Below are positions 49,031 to 61,050 of a stretch of 64,000 nucleotides of DNA, one piece after another. The position numbers were made by a program, and so were the translations under genes. The DNA comes from Asterias amurensis. Taxonomy: Eukaryota > Echinodermata > Asteroidea > Forcipulatida > Asteriidae. Below the pieces are notes generated by a model that saw only the letters and a program-made list of their open reading frames with translations, searched no databases and was not told the origin of the DNA. Location: the NCBI RefSeq assembly GCF_032118995.1, contig NC_092649.1, positions 28,207,927-28,271,926 on the forward strand, given 5' to 3'. Numbering within the stretch: the stretch's first letter is position 1; each line of letters starts with the position of its first letter.

Positions 49031-52000
49031 GGTCCCCTTGTATACCTCCCTCTACGGTTGTACTAGTTTCATCCCCTCTCCGCGCCCCCCCCCCACCCGC
49101 CCCGAGCGATGACGTCACATTCATGATGACAAAACTTTCGAGCGGTCGCCATTTAATTCCTCGGTTAAGGCGACTAAAACCTTGAACATAGCTCGTTTTG
49201 ACAGCTTTCAGAACTGACAGTTTGCTCATAGTTGACTTATGGAAACAGGACAATGTGCTTTTGATATATGAGGGTAAGTTATGATATGAAAAAATTTTAC
49301 AAAATTTATAAAAATTAAAATAGGATGGTCATGAAGTGCATTCATCATAATTCATAACGGCAACGCAAACAAGTGGCAGGCTTATTTTGTGTTGCATCTT
49401 TTTCGTGAAAAAAGGGCAGGTAGATATTTGGAGTGCATGCTCTTATGTTAATAACTAATAGCCCCTACTGAATCGGGCCAAATATCACAAAGCTAATTAA
49501 TAAAGCAGAAATACTCCTTGACAAAAAAACTAATTCCTTTTCTAATCCACTAAAGTAGTACAGTAGTGGATTAGAAAAGGAATTAGTTTTGTTTAGTCTA
49601 GCTACTGAAGCAAAACAAAAAGCTGAGCTGAGAGATATTTAGACAGGGTTGCTGGGCTCACACACACAATGTTTTTTAAACTATTATCAACAGCTCTCCA
49701 TTGCAATACTTGTTACCTAGTATTTTAGTAAGTTTTCATGCTAACAATTACTTAGAGTAATTGGCCATAGTGTCAATTGCCTTTGTTTAAGTGGCTTTTT
49801 CAACTTTTCATTTGAAAGTGTTTATATCACATAACTTGTCTATATAATTATAAAGTAATTATAATTTAAATATTAAAATTGTGTAATATATCAATCTGTA
49901 GTCATACAAATTAAAATTTCAGATGCCTGTCCATAATATCACTCAGTCTCTTTTTGTCACTTTCATTTTTATGTCAACATGCTTTCCTTGTTTTGCATTT
50001 ATAATTATATTACTAAAAAAACAGTTCTTTTTCAATTTACACTAATCAGATACTGTTCAGACAGTGAGGGCACACCTCTGGATTCTGCATGATGGGAAAC
50101 TGTTGACAAAGAAGCCAAGATTCATTACAAGTTCAAGACCAGCAAAGGTAATTATTGATTTTTCAAATTATAAAAATAATTGTTAAAACCTTTGAAAGTT
50201 GTGAAAGTGGTGTGCATTTTAATACACAATTACATTTATCAGTAGGATAGATTGTCAATGAGTCAAACTACAGGAGAAAGGGGCCAAAATACAATTCACA
50301 AAGACTTGGTTACTTTAGAGAGCATTAAATGGGGAAAAGGGGACACAGAAAATGGCTATCGAATAAGGTTGCGGTTTCAAGCTCAATTACCAATTCTCAA
50401 GAAAATAACCCATAAAACTTCTATAAATCAAGAGTATGAGAGGTATTCATTGATTCCTTGATCAGAAATTAACCTCTAAATCATTTTGTTGTTTATTTGT
50501 TTACTCTGCAGGCAATGCTTCTTTAACCAGGGACAAGAACTCATCAGGAGGATTTACATCATTGCATGGAAGCACCATTTGTTAATCTCTTGAGTAATGT
50601 TGGTTCAAAACCAATGATTAAAAACGCACGTTTTTATCAGTACACTACTCACAAAAGATTTTCACCTTGCACACACTTCACCTGAAGAACCTATCAGAAG
50701 GAACATCAGCCATCACTGCTAATGATGTTTGAATTTAATTGTATTACTCGATAATAAACTTTATAAACAAATTTTCCATCCTCGCAGCAAACATCAACAC
50801 TAAACAACTTTTTAGTCTTGGTACTGCTTAACAAAGTGCTAGAAAAACACAAGTGACAGTTTTTTTATAAATGTTCATTAGTTTTTATTTCGAGAAAACT
50901 CATGACGTTCAACAACAACTGTTTTGCCAAACCTGTTGGGACTCGCTCATTGACAAATCAAAGCAAAACCACATAAATCACACAAGGCTACTTGTCAGGA
51001 GTTTTATCTTTGTAACTTTCTACTTTAATATTTTGTATTGAACATTATTGTGTTTGCTTTAAAGAAAAAATGTTAACCACTGAAGCAATTTGTTAATAAA
51101 ACATTGTTTATTCATTGGAAATTTTCAACAAAGTTTGATCCATTTTTGTATGTTTGTTTTTGTCTTTGGACCGCTGGGAAAAGACTCCATTAATTTTGAG
51201 GCAGGATGTCCAAAGTAAAACATATTTTTCCCTAGACAAAAGTTCCAATAACAGTGAGTGCCCCTGTTTCTCATGAATGTTTTGCCACCAAAACAAAAAG
51301 TTTCTGATAAAAGAATTCTCATAAAATACTTGAAAAACACCCCCATCAAGTCCGGTCTGGTCATGAAATTGTGAGCATGTAAAACTGTTCTATGGTATCG
51401 GTTTTTGGGTAGTTAAAGGAAAACGTTGCCTTGGATCGGTCGAGTTGGCCTTTGAAAAGCGTTTGTAACCGTTTTTATAAAAATGCATATGGGTAGAAAG
51501 ATGTTGTTAAAGTAGAATACAATGATCCACACAAACATGCTTTGAAATTGCGTGGTTTTCCTTTTACCTCGTCGACTAACACGCCGGCCATTTATGGGGG
51601 TCAAAATTTTGACTCCCATAAATGGCTGACGGTGTTAGTTCGCACAGTAGAAGGAAAACCAAGCAATTTCGAGGCAAACTGGTGTGGATCATTGTATTCT
51701 ACTTTTAAAATATCTTTCCAACCATATGCATTATATAAAAAACGGTTACAAACGCTTTTGTTTTGACCAACTCGTCCAATCCAAGGCAACGTGTTCCTTT
51801 AACAATTATAATGGTTATTCAATCATTTAACTGAAAGGGTTCTTACTTTGGTATCATCAAGCGAGAAGGGAAAATAAAATGGTCTTGACTACTATAGTCT
51901 TCTTTAGACAAGCTTTCAAATGAGCATTCCACAGCAATTTATTATATTATTATATTAGAAAAGATCTTATTTGAACCAAAGTAGCGCTCTCGTAATTTGA

Positions 52001-52152
52001 CAGCCGAGTGTTCAGTTTATTTAACGGTCCCAATAAATAGCGCCCTCTTACAGTTCGGTAAACCAGGGACATCATGACGTCATCATCACACAACCTCGTT
52101 TTGGCGGCGGTCACCCCGCATCTTCGATCGTGCTCACGAGTTTTTTTTTAAC
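49031..52152 (+). repeat. array unit 10, with TTAA MITE
   Basis: About 2.74 kb plus a 382-bp MITE. It is nearly identical to unit 7 from about 41085 onward, including the MITE. Confidence 0.85.
51417..51798 (+). mobile_element. TTAA foldback MITE (family B) in unit 10
   Basis: TTAA at 51413-51416 and 51799-51802. The sequence is practically the same as at 42996-43377, so it was copied with its unit and is not a new insertion. Confidence 0.85.
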
Positions 52153-54812
52153 GGTCCCCTTGCATACCTCCCTCTACGGTTGTACTAGTTTCATCCCCCT
52201 CCGCGCCCCCCCCCCCCCCCTCCCCGAGCGACGACGTCACATTCATAATGACAAAACTTTCGAGCGGTCACCATTTAATCCCTCGGTTAAGGCGACTAAA
52301 AACTTAAACATAGCTCGTTTTGACAGCTTTCAGAACTGACAGTTTGCTCATAGTTGACTTATGGAAACAGGACAATGTGCTTTTGATATATGAGGGTAAG
52401 TAATGATATGAAAAAATTTTACAAAATTTATAAAAATTAAAATAGGATGGTCATGAAGTCCGTTCATCATATGACATAATTCATAACGGCAACGCAAACA
52501 AGTGGCAGGCTTATTTTGTGCTGCATCTTTTTCGTGAAAAAAGGGGCAGGTAGATATTTGGATTGCATGCTCACGCCCATGCTCATGTTATTAATTAATA
52601 GCCCCTACTGAATCGGGCCAAGTTTCACAAATCTAATTAATTAAGCAGAAATACTCCTTGACAAAAAACTAATTCCTTTTCTAATCCACTAAAGTAGTAC
52701 AGTAGTGTAGTGGATTAGAAAAGGATTTAGGTTTTTTTTAATTTTAGTCTAGCTACTGAAGCTATAAAAAAAGCTGAGCTGAGAGATATTGAGACAGAGT
52801 TGCTGGGCTCACACACACAATGTTTTTAAACTATCATCAACAGCTCTCCATTGCAATGCTTGTGTATTTTAGTAAGTTTTTATGCTAACAATTACTTAGA
52901 GTAATTGACCATAGTGTCCACTGCCTTTGTTTGAATGATTTTTATTTTACTTTTCATTTGAAAATGTTTATATCACATAACTTGTCTATACAAAGTAATT
53001 ATAATTTAAATGTTACAATTGTAGAATATATCAATCTTTAGTCATGCGAATTAAAATGTCAGATGTCTGTCCATAATATCACTTAGTCTCTTTTTGTCAC
53101 TTTCATTTTTATGTCAACATGCTTTCCTTGTTTTGCATTTATAATTATATTACTAAAAAAAATAGTTTTTTTTTCAATTTACACTTATCATATACTGTTC
53201 AGACAGTGAGGGCACCTCTGGACTCTGCATGATGGGAAACTGTTGACAAAGAAGCCAAGATTCATTAAAAGTTCAAGACCAGCAAAGGTAATTATTGATT
53301 TTTCAAATTATAACAATTTTATTGTTAAAACCTTTGGAAGTTGTGAAAGTGTTGTACATTTTAATACACAATTACTTTTATCAGTAGGATCGTTTGTCAA
53401 CGAGTCAAACTAGAGGAGAAGGGGGCCAAAATACAATTCACAAAGACTTGGTTACTTTAGAGAGCATTAAATGGGGAAAAGGGGACACAGAAAATGGCTA
53501 ACGATTAAGGTTGCAGTTTCAAGCTCAATTACCAATTCATAAGAAATAAACACATAATACTTGTATTTATCAAGAGTATGAGAGGTATTCATTGATTCCT
53601 TGATCAGAAATGAACCTCTAAATCATTTTGTTGTTTATTTGTTTACTCTGCAGGCAATGCTTCTTTAACCAGGGACAAGAACTCATCAGGAGGATTTGAA
53701 CCTTTTCATGGAAGCACCATTTGTAAATCTCTTGAGTAATGTTGGTTCAAAACCAATGCTTGAAAACGCACGTTTTGATCAGTACACTACTCACAAAAGA
53801 TTTTCACTATGCACACACATCACCTGAAGAACCTATCAGAAGGAACATCAGCCATCAATACTAATGATGTTTGAATTCAATTGTATGACACAGTAGTAAA
53901 CTTTAAAAACAAATTTTCCATCCTTGCAGCAAACATCGACACTAAACAACTTTTTAGTCTTGGTACTGCTTAAAAAAAGTGCTAGAAAAACACAAGTGAC
54001 AGTTTTTTTATAAATGTTCATTAGTTTTAATTTAGAGAAAACTCATGACGTTCAACAACAACAGTTTTGCAAACTTATTGGAACTCACTCATTGACAAAT
54101 CAAAGCAAAACCACATAAATCATACAAGGCTACTTGTCAGGAGTTTTATCTTTGTAACTTTCTACTCTAATATTTTGTATTGAACATTATTGTGTTTGCT
54201 TATAAGAAAAAACATTAACCACTGAAGCAAATTGTAAATAAATGTTGTTTATTCATTGGAAATTTTCAACAATGTTTGATCAATTTTTGTATGTTTGTTT
54301 TTGTCTTTGGATCGCTGGGAAAAGACTCCATTAATTTTGAGGCAGGATGTGCAAAGTAAAACATAATTTTCCCCTGCCAAAAGTTCCAATAACAGTGAGT
54401 GCCCTTGTTTTTCATGTTTTGCCACCAAAACAAAAAGTTTCCGATAAAAGAATTCTCATAAAATACTTGGAAAAACACCCCCATCAAGTCAGGTCTGGTC
54501 ATGGAACTTTTGGCATGTTAAACTGTTCTATGGTATTGGTTTTTGGGTAGATTAACAATTATAATGGTTATTCTATCATTATTTTAACTGAAAGGGTTCT
54601 TACTTTGGTATCATCAAGCGAGAAGGGAAAATAAAATGTTCTTGACTACTATAGTCTTCTTTAGACAAGCTTTCAAATGAACATTCCCAAGCAATTTATT
54701 ATATTATATTAGAAAGGATCTTATTTGAACCAAAGTAGCGCTCTCATCATTGGACAGCCGAGTCTCCCATCATGCTTCGTACGCTGCAGGTTTGGGGAGA
54801 GTTGTTTTTAAC
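52153..54812 (+). repeat. array unit 11
   Basis: 2660 bp, with the 190-base block and a short spacer. It is almost the same as unit 8. Confidence 0.85.
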
Positions 54813-56875
54813 GGTCCCCTTGTATACCTCCCTCTACGGTTGTACTAGTTTCATCCCCACCGCGCCACCCCCCCCCCCACGCCCCCCCCCCCCCCCCGCG
54901 AGCGATGACGTCACATTCATAATGACAAAACTTTCGAGCGGTCGCCATTTAATTCCTAGCTCGGTTAAGGCGACTAAAACCTTGAACATAGCTCGTTTTG
55001 ACAGCTTTCAGAACTGTCAGTTTGCTCATAGTTGACTTATGGAAACAGGACAATGTGCTTTTGATATGTGAGGGTAAGTTATGATATGAAAAAAATATAC
55101 AAAATTTATAAAAATTAAAATAGGATGGTCATCCATTCATCACAATTCATAACGGCAAACAAGTGGCAGGCTTATTTTGTGCTGCATCTTTTTCGTGAAA
55201 AAAGGGCAAGTAGATATTTGGAGTGCATGCTCAGGCCCATGCTCATGTTATTAATTAATAGCCCCTACTGAATCGGGCCAAGTTTCACAAAGCTAATTAA
55301 TTAAGCAGAAATACTCCTTGACAAAAACGAATTCCTTTTCTAATCCACTAAAGTAGTACAGTAGTGGATTAGAAAAGGAATTAGTTTTTTTTCGTCTAGC
55401 TACTGAAGCAAAAAAAAAAAAGCTGAGCTGAGAGATATTGAGACAGAGTTGCTGGACTCACACACACAATGTTTTTAAACTATTATCAACAGCTCTCCAT
55501 TGCAATGCTTGTGTATTTTAGTAGGTTTTTATGCTAACAATTACTTGGAATTGGAGTAATTGACCATAGTGTCCACTGCCTTTGTTTGAATGATTTTTGT
55601 TTTACTTTTCATTTGAAAATGTTTATTTATATCACATAACTTGTCTATATAAAGTAATTATAATTTAAATATTACAATTGTATAATATATCAATCTTTAG
55701 TCATACAAATTAAAATTTCAGATGTCTGTCCATAATATTACTCAGTCTCTTTTTGTCACTTTCATTTTTATGTCAACATGCTTTCCTTGTTTTGCATTTA
55801 TAATTATGTTACTAAAAAAAATATATCCTTTTTTCAATTTACACAGACAGTGAGGGTACCTCTGGACTCTGCATGATGGGAAACTGTTGACAAAGAAGCC
55901 AAGATTCATTAAAAGTTCAAGACCAGCAAAGGTAATTATTGATTTTTCAAATTATAACAATTTTATTGTTAAAACCTTTGGAAGTTGTGAAAGTGTTGTG
56001 CATTTTAATACACAATTACTTTTATCAGTAGGATCGTTTGTCAATGAGTCAAACTAGAGGAGAAAGGGGCCAAAATTCAGTTCACAAAAGCCTGGTTACT
56101 TTAGAGAGCATTAAATGGGGAAAAGGGGACACAGAAAATGGCTATCGATTAAGGTTGTGGTTTCAAGCTCAATTACCAATTCTAAAAAAAAAAAAAACCC
56201 ATAATACTTGTATTAATAAAGAGTATGAGAGGTATTCATTGATTCCTTGATCAGAAATTAACCTCTAAATCATTTTGTTGTTTATTTGTTTACTCTGCAG
56301 GCAATGCCTCTTTAACCAGGGACAAGAACTCATCAGGAGGATTTGAACCTTTTCATGGAAGCACCATTTGTAAATCTCTTGAGTAATGTTGGTTCTAAAC
56401 CAATGGTTGAAAACGCACGTTTTGATCAGTACACTACTTTCAAAAGATTTTCATCAGCCATCACTGCTAATGATGTTTGAATTTAATTGTATTACACGAT
56501 AATAAACTTTAAAAACAAATTTTCCATCCTCGCAGCAAACATCAACACTAAACAACTTTTTAGTCTTGGTACTGCTTAAAAAAAGTGCTAGAAAAACACA
56601 AGTGACAGTTTTTTGATAAATGTTCATTAGTTTTAATTTAGAGAAAACTCATGACGTTCAACAACAACAGTTTTGCCAAACTTATTGGGACTCACTCATT
56701 GACAAATCAAAGCAAAACCACATAAATCACACAAGGCTACTTGTCAGGAGTTTTATCGTTGTAACTTTCTACTTTAATATTTTGTATTGAACATTGTTGT
56801 GTTTACTTATAAGAACAAATGTTAATCACTGAAGCAATTTGTAAATAAAACATTGTTTATTCATTGGAAATTTTC
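54813..56875 (+). repeat. array unit 12, truncated
   Basis: 2063 bp. It stops at GGAAATTTTC, just after the AATAAA (about 56846), and joins the 2.1-kb duplicated segment. It has lost part of segment 3 (about 20-30 bases near 56447) and lacks the 45-bp duplication. It is the most distinct unit, as expected at an array edge. Confidence 0.85.
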
Positions 56876-57805
56876 AGCTGGTTTCAAGTTTGCACCCAAC
56901 AGAAAATACTCAAAGGAATCCACGATATAAACAATTGGAAAATTAATATTGATTTTTGGTGTTCACTGCAATAGACTAGTGGTTGCACTCTACTTGCACA
57001 ATGATTGATTGATTGATCGCTGTAAAAGGAATGGCACCAATAGTTTAATATCTTGTCTCAAATGACATAACAGGAGTTACTTATTATTTCTTGTCTACTA
57101 TTAGTAGTTTTTACCTTGCAAAATGCCAAGTAAATGTTTTTATAACCTCTAAAAGGAATGTTTCATACACTTTAAAAACAAATAATGTAAAGGTCAATGC
57201 TGGAAAGATTTGTCAATCTTAATCTAAATAAAAAAAAGTTTATTAAATTAACCTGTTTTCAGTGTGTTTTAATTTTTGTGAAGGAACTTCTGCGGTAATG
57301 CTTTTATTTTTAAAGGAGGGTCCAATATCACACATGGATTTGGCCTTGGGACTTTGTATAAATAAACTTATTCTTACTCAATTTTACTACTTGCACACTG
57401 TTTTCCTCATTGTTCACATACATAACTTAAACTTTTTATAGCACCATTATGGTGCAACCGGTACCATGGAGGTAGAAATGTCATGTTTATGTTATTTTTG
57501 CACATCAATTGATTTACATACAAACTTTATAACATACGTTATATGTATTGAAGGAGGAGTCAGCGCATGGCAGACGGTCGAAAGAGTATGTACGTAGGTG
57601 ACCGTGACCATAACGTCACTTAAGAGCAGACCAATCATAAAGCTGAAGTTGAAAGCTTACTGTACTGCAAGTTTATCAACTGGTTTCATTTGGACCTACC
57701 ATTGTAACACCCGTGAAAAGACAAGGAATCAGCGTTGTCCTTGAACAATTAACGGTGTCCTTGAACAGCGCCCGCTAGGGTCCAATCGTGGGTTAGTTTA
57801 CTTAA

Positions 57806-58007
57806 CGGTGTGTTTAAATAGCGCCCTCTTACATTTGCTTAATGCCGCGTCAATTGACCTTCGACCCCCGTGCTATCAGACTTCGGGTTGTCAATACAGC
57901 ACACGAAAGTAACAGATTGACCTTTGACCTGATCCATCATGTGTTGTTGGTCTAATGACGTCATATCTTTATGTCCACACGTAAGAGGGCGGTATTTAAC
58001 ACCACCG
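57806..58007. mobile_element. MITE-like element with CGGTG ends, TTAA-flanked
   Basis: TTAACGGTG...AAATAGCGCCCTCTTAC on the left and GTAAGAGGGCGGTATTTAAC...CACCGTTAA on the right are inverted repeats of about 32 bp. The paired copy is at 62379-62580. The left end closely resembles the long spacer of array units (TTAACGGTCCCAATAAATAG, CGCCCTCTTACAG), so that spacer may derive from a member of this family. Confidence 0.6.
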
Positions 58008-58215
58008 TTAATTTTTCACCTGCACAAATTAATTCCACCGTTAAACCAGCATAGCGCCCTCATTTTTGTGTTGGTGCATTATTAATTAAAAACACAGTCC
58101 ACATGTCAACGACAACACTCAGCGCAACTTCAGGTCTGGAACTTTGAATTTGTTCATATTTTCTACACTTTTTGGCAGAAATTGTGCCATTTCTGTGGGT
58201 ACAAACTACAACTCT

Positions 58216-59431
58216 ATGCCGAGGGAATCCCAAACTAGAATTGATCGCTTGCCAAGGAAGGTAAGCAAACACCGCAGTGCAGTGTCAGTCATTCAAATCA
58301 ACTTTGCTTACAAAATGAGCCAGCACTGCTGCTGCAGAGATTAAATACCAAGGTTTAGAACCGCAATGTTTTGTGGGTAGGCAGAGGGGTCCGGGTCAAA
58401 ACTCAGAGTTATATATGGGTGCGTTTGTTTAGCTTCCCTGGGTCAACTCTGCCCCGCGCTCTACGTTCGATAGCTTTGATTTGACAGTTACTAGGGCTCA
58501 ACTCAACCGGGTCAGCCCCCAGGGCCCAGTAGTGCCCTGCTTGTGGAGTGGGTCACTTCGGGGTGATCTGAGGTGCATGGGGTGCCGTCACTCCACTACG
58601 GCCGGGAGGGTGAGTGAGATCAATGGATTAGCTCTTGTCAATGGCTCACTGTGTGGGGTTGACCCACAGGCCAAGGTCGCGCAAGGAGGCTTATCGAATG
58701 CACCCTATTAAGTATTATATAGAACTAGCTAGCTAGAGGGCGCAGTGGAGTGTACTTTGGCGACCCCAACCAGAAACATTGGTTACTGTGTTGCGCCCTC
58801 TCTTGATATTTTCCTTTTCGCGATAAACCTTATGATGCTGCATGTCATTGTCTTGATAGAATTTGACTGCATATTTCTATGTGGAATTAATGAGGTCAAA
58901 GGTTAAATCACGCCAGCTTTTGATGCCACTCTGGCGTTATTCATGAGATGAGCCTCGAAAAATGACATCAGATGTTATTTACTTGTTTAAAAAAAATAGC
59001 ATCACCTATTGATATTCATTTAGCGTGTTTTCCTCATAATATGTGGGGTACAGTGTATGTGTTTTTGAACCATTTAAAGTAATTCATCTCAACGCAGAGG
59101 GTAAGAATTATCAACAACAAAAACCTAAGAGATACTTTTTGGCCCTCCTCGTGAACAAGATATGCAAAAGTCTTTAAATAAATCAAGGCTTTCTGTTTAA
59201 CAATCTGACACTGATAAATGTTTAACTCGTTCAGGTACAGCCAACTACATGGAACGTCACGGTGCCACTATCAACAGAGTCACTTCATCATTTGGACCAT
59301 CTACAACCTTCAAAGTAGAAAAAAACGACGCAATTTTTCCAGAAAGTGCTGCAAGATTTCCACTTGATCAACGACAGGAGACACAACAATGGCTAGAAGG
59401 CTGGTGGCTTTGGCTACACTCAAACATGTAA
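58216..59431 (+). CDS. possible small unrecognised gene (partial model)
   Basis: A first-exon-like part, 58216-58260, reads MPRESQTRIDRLPRK and ends at a good donor (AAG|GTAAGC). A last-exon-like part, after the acceptor GTTCAG at 59234, is open to a stop at 59429-59431. From its inner ATG (59249) it reads MERHGATINRVTSSFGPS and ends WLEGWWLWLHSNM (60 residues, Trp-rich tail). The two parts do not join in phase directly, so a missing middle exon would be needed, or they are unrelated. I do not recognise the family. Confidence 0.4.
58417..58705. mobile_element. MITE-like family C copy in duplication copy 1
   Basis: It begins GGGTGCGTTTGTTTAGCTTC and ends in the inverted ATCGAATGCACCC. It has the same layout as 8940-9182, with a diverged interior. 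Confidence 0.75.
58977..59234. other. no feature seen between the duplication end and the last-exon-like part
   Basis: AT-rich sequence with a run of A (about 58990) and no repeat seen elsewhere in the window. It would be intron if the 58216-59431 model is right. Confidence 0.4.
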
Positions 59432-59471
59432 AGAATGCTACAAAGAGTGACTCTTTGTGAGTTTTACTCTA

Positions 59472-59900
59472 TACACTCCACAAGGGGAACTGATTTGGTA
59501 AATTGTTTAAATGATTTGGGGTTGAACAAAGAAATATTTACTGGGATAGGATGGGACTCAAACCAATGACCTCGGGATTAACAACATGCCGGCGCTCTAC
59601 CAACTGAGCGATGTAACCCTTTGTTGGCTGTTTCTCCATTTTGTCAATATCTTTGTTCAGGGGTTGCTGGTCAGAAGCCATGCAATCATTAATTGCCGTC
59701 GTGTAGCCAGGGATCACACTGAAATTACGATACCTGGGATGGAGCAGCCAAGGGATCATCAACATAGGGCTAGACAGCTCAGTTGGTAGAGTGCCGCCAT
59801 GTTAATCCGGAGGTCATTGGTTCGAGTCCAACTCTATTAATTATTTCTTTGTTCACATCATTAACAAAAATGACCCAGTCAGCTGCCTTTGTGTGGTATA
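59472..59900. mobile_element. tRNA-Asn-like foldback repeat (two heads facing)
   Basis: The minus-strand head is at about 59612-59545 (complement of CTCTACCAACTGAGC), with its tail at about 59472-59530. The plus-strand head is at about 59767-59832 (GCTAGACAGCTCAGTTGGTAG, then TTGGTTCGAGTCC), with its tail (GACCCAGTCAGCTGCC) to about 59900. Between them is a shared spacer (CAGAAGCCATGCAATC, GCCAGGGATCACAC). Confidence 0.65.
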
Positions 59901-60049
59901 ATGTAAACATCTGAAATAAAAAGTTGAATCCCCTTCAAAGGTGATCCCCTGTCTTAATTTAAGTGTGATCCCTGGCAACACTGCAGTAAACAGTTGTACC
60001 CCCCCCCCCCCCAACAAAGTAATGGACAATATAGGGAAACCTCCAGCAT

Positions 60050-60150
60050 AGGCCTAGATAGCTCTGTTGGTAGAGTGCGACACATAACCTGGAGGTCGTT
60101 GATTCGTGTCCCACTTAAGTAAAAAAATTCTTTGTTCAACCCCAAATCTT
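60050..60150 (+). mobile_element. degraded tRNA-like repeat head
   Basis: TAGATAGCTCTGTTGGTAGAG then GGAGGTCGTTGATTCGTGTCC. It follows a C-tract (about 60000-60012). It is too diverged for a tRNA gene. Confidence 0.55.
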
Positions 60151-60209
60151 TGTGCTTTTTATACAAAAATAGTATTTTTGTATAAAAATTATAAGGAGAA
60201 ATTTATATT

Positions 60210-60592
60210 AAAGGCAGTGGACGTTATTGGTAATTACTTAAAAAAATTTTTTGGAATAAAACCTTTCTTGGTGACGTGTAATGGGGAGAGGTTATTGGTA
60301 TAAAACATTGTGAGAAACGGCTCCCTCTGAAGTGCTATAGTTTTGGAGAAAGAAGTAATTTTCCACAAATTTGATTTCGAGACTTCAGATTTAGAACTTG
60401 AGGTCTCGAAATCAACCATGTAAACGCACACAACTTCGTGTGACAAGGGTTATTTTTCTTTCATTATTATCTCGCAACTTCGATGACCGATTGAGCTCAA
60501 ATTTTCACAGGTTTGTTATTTTATGCACATGTTGAGATACACCAACTGTGAAGGCTAGTCTTTGACAGTAACCAATAGTGTCCACGGCCTTT
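60210..60592 (+). mobile_element. MITE-like family A, copy 3
   Basis: AAGGCAGTGGACGTTATTGG at the left and CCAATAGTGTCCACGGCCTTT at the right, a nearly complete copy close to the one at 3872-4252. It abuts the next element directly. Confidence 0.8.
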
Positions 60593-60594
60593 AA

Positions 60595-60924
60595 AGGAAC
60601 ACGTTGCCTTGGATCGGTCGAGTTGTTCTTTGAAAAGCGTTCTGTAACCGCTTGTTATAAAATCGATATGGTTAGAAAGATGTTATAAAAGTAGAATACA
60701 ATGATCTACACAAATATGCCTCGAAATTTGACTCCCATAAATGGCCGACCGTGTTAGTTCGCGACGTAAAATGAAAACCGTGCAATTTTGAGCGATAATT
60801 GTGTGGATCATTATATTCTACTTTTAAAACATCTTTCTAACCATAATATGCATTTCATAACAAACGGTTTCAAACCCTTTTCATATTTTATACCAACTCG
60901 TCTGATCCAAGGCAACGTGTTCCT
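60595..60924 (+). mobile_element. TTAA foldback MITE family B, shortened centre
   Basis: It starts AGGAACACGTTGCC after TTAA at 60591-60594 and ends GGCAACGTGTTCCT. About 50 bases of the centre are missing relative to the unit 7 copy. The right TTAA is degraded. Confidence 0.8.
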
Positions 60925-61050
60925 AATTTAAAGAAATTCAGCTGTGACTAGAAGTATGACATGTTGGGTCTTTACTGCGAAACAACCAAAAAAACAATGA
61001 GTTTGTAACACTAAAAGTGAAAAGTCAATAATATGGTTTATTGAGCACAA

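Larger units (their letters stand above)
24377..56875 (+). repeat. 12-unit tandem array of a 2.5-2.75-kb gene-like unit
   Basis: Units are counted from GGTCCCCTTGTATACCTCC, which starts at 24717, 27190, 30078, 32579, 35213, 37950, 40601, 43732, 46390, 49031, 52153 and 54813 (one or two bases vary), with an extra head copy at 24377. All are plus strand and highly similar, with indels. Unit anatomy: promoter-like block, exon-like segment 1, intron with hairpin and a MITE family A end, exon-like segment 2 (85 bases), a roughly 360-base intron, exon-like segment 3 with AATAAA, then a short or long spacer. No protein family is recognised in it. The last unit is truncated. Confidence 0.9.
56876..58976 (+). 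repeat. segmental duplication, copy 1
   Basis: It matches 61461-63514 in the same orientation with small indels, from AGCTGGTTTCAAGTTTGC to CATCAGATGTT. It contains simple GATT repeats (about 57003), a TTAA-ended MITE, a first-exon-like segment and a family C MITE. The span 56876-57800 shows no gene. Confidence 0.9.

Noticed and set aside
24377-56875. Array as histone, rRNA, snRNA or other standard tandem genes
   Set aside because: No histone-fold protein, rRNA or spliceosomal RNA sequence is recognisable in the unit.
24377-56875. Array units as LTR-type elements
   Set aside because: No terminal repeats within a unit, no primer-binding site, and no capsid or polymerase coding.
58481-58711. 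76-codon plus-strand frame
   Set aside because: It lies wholly inside a family C MITE.
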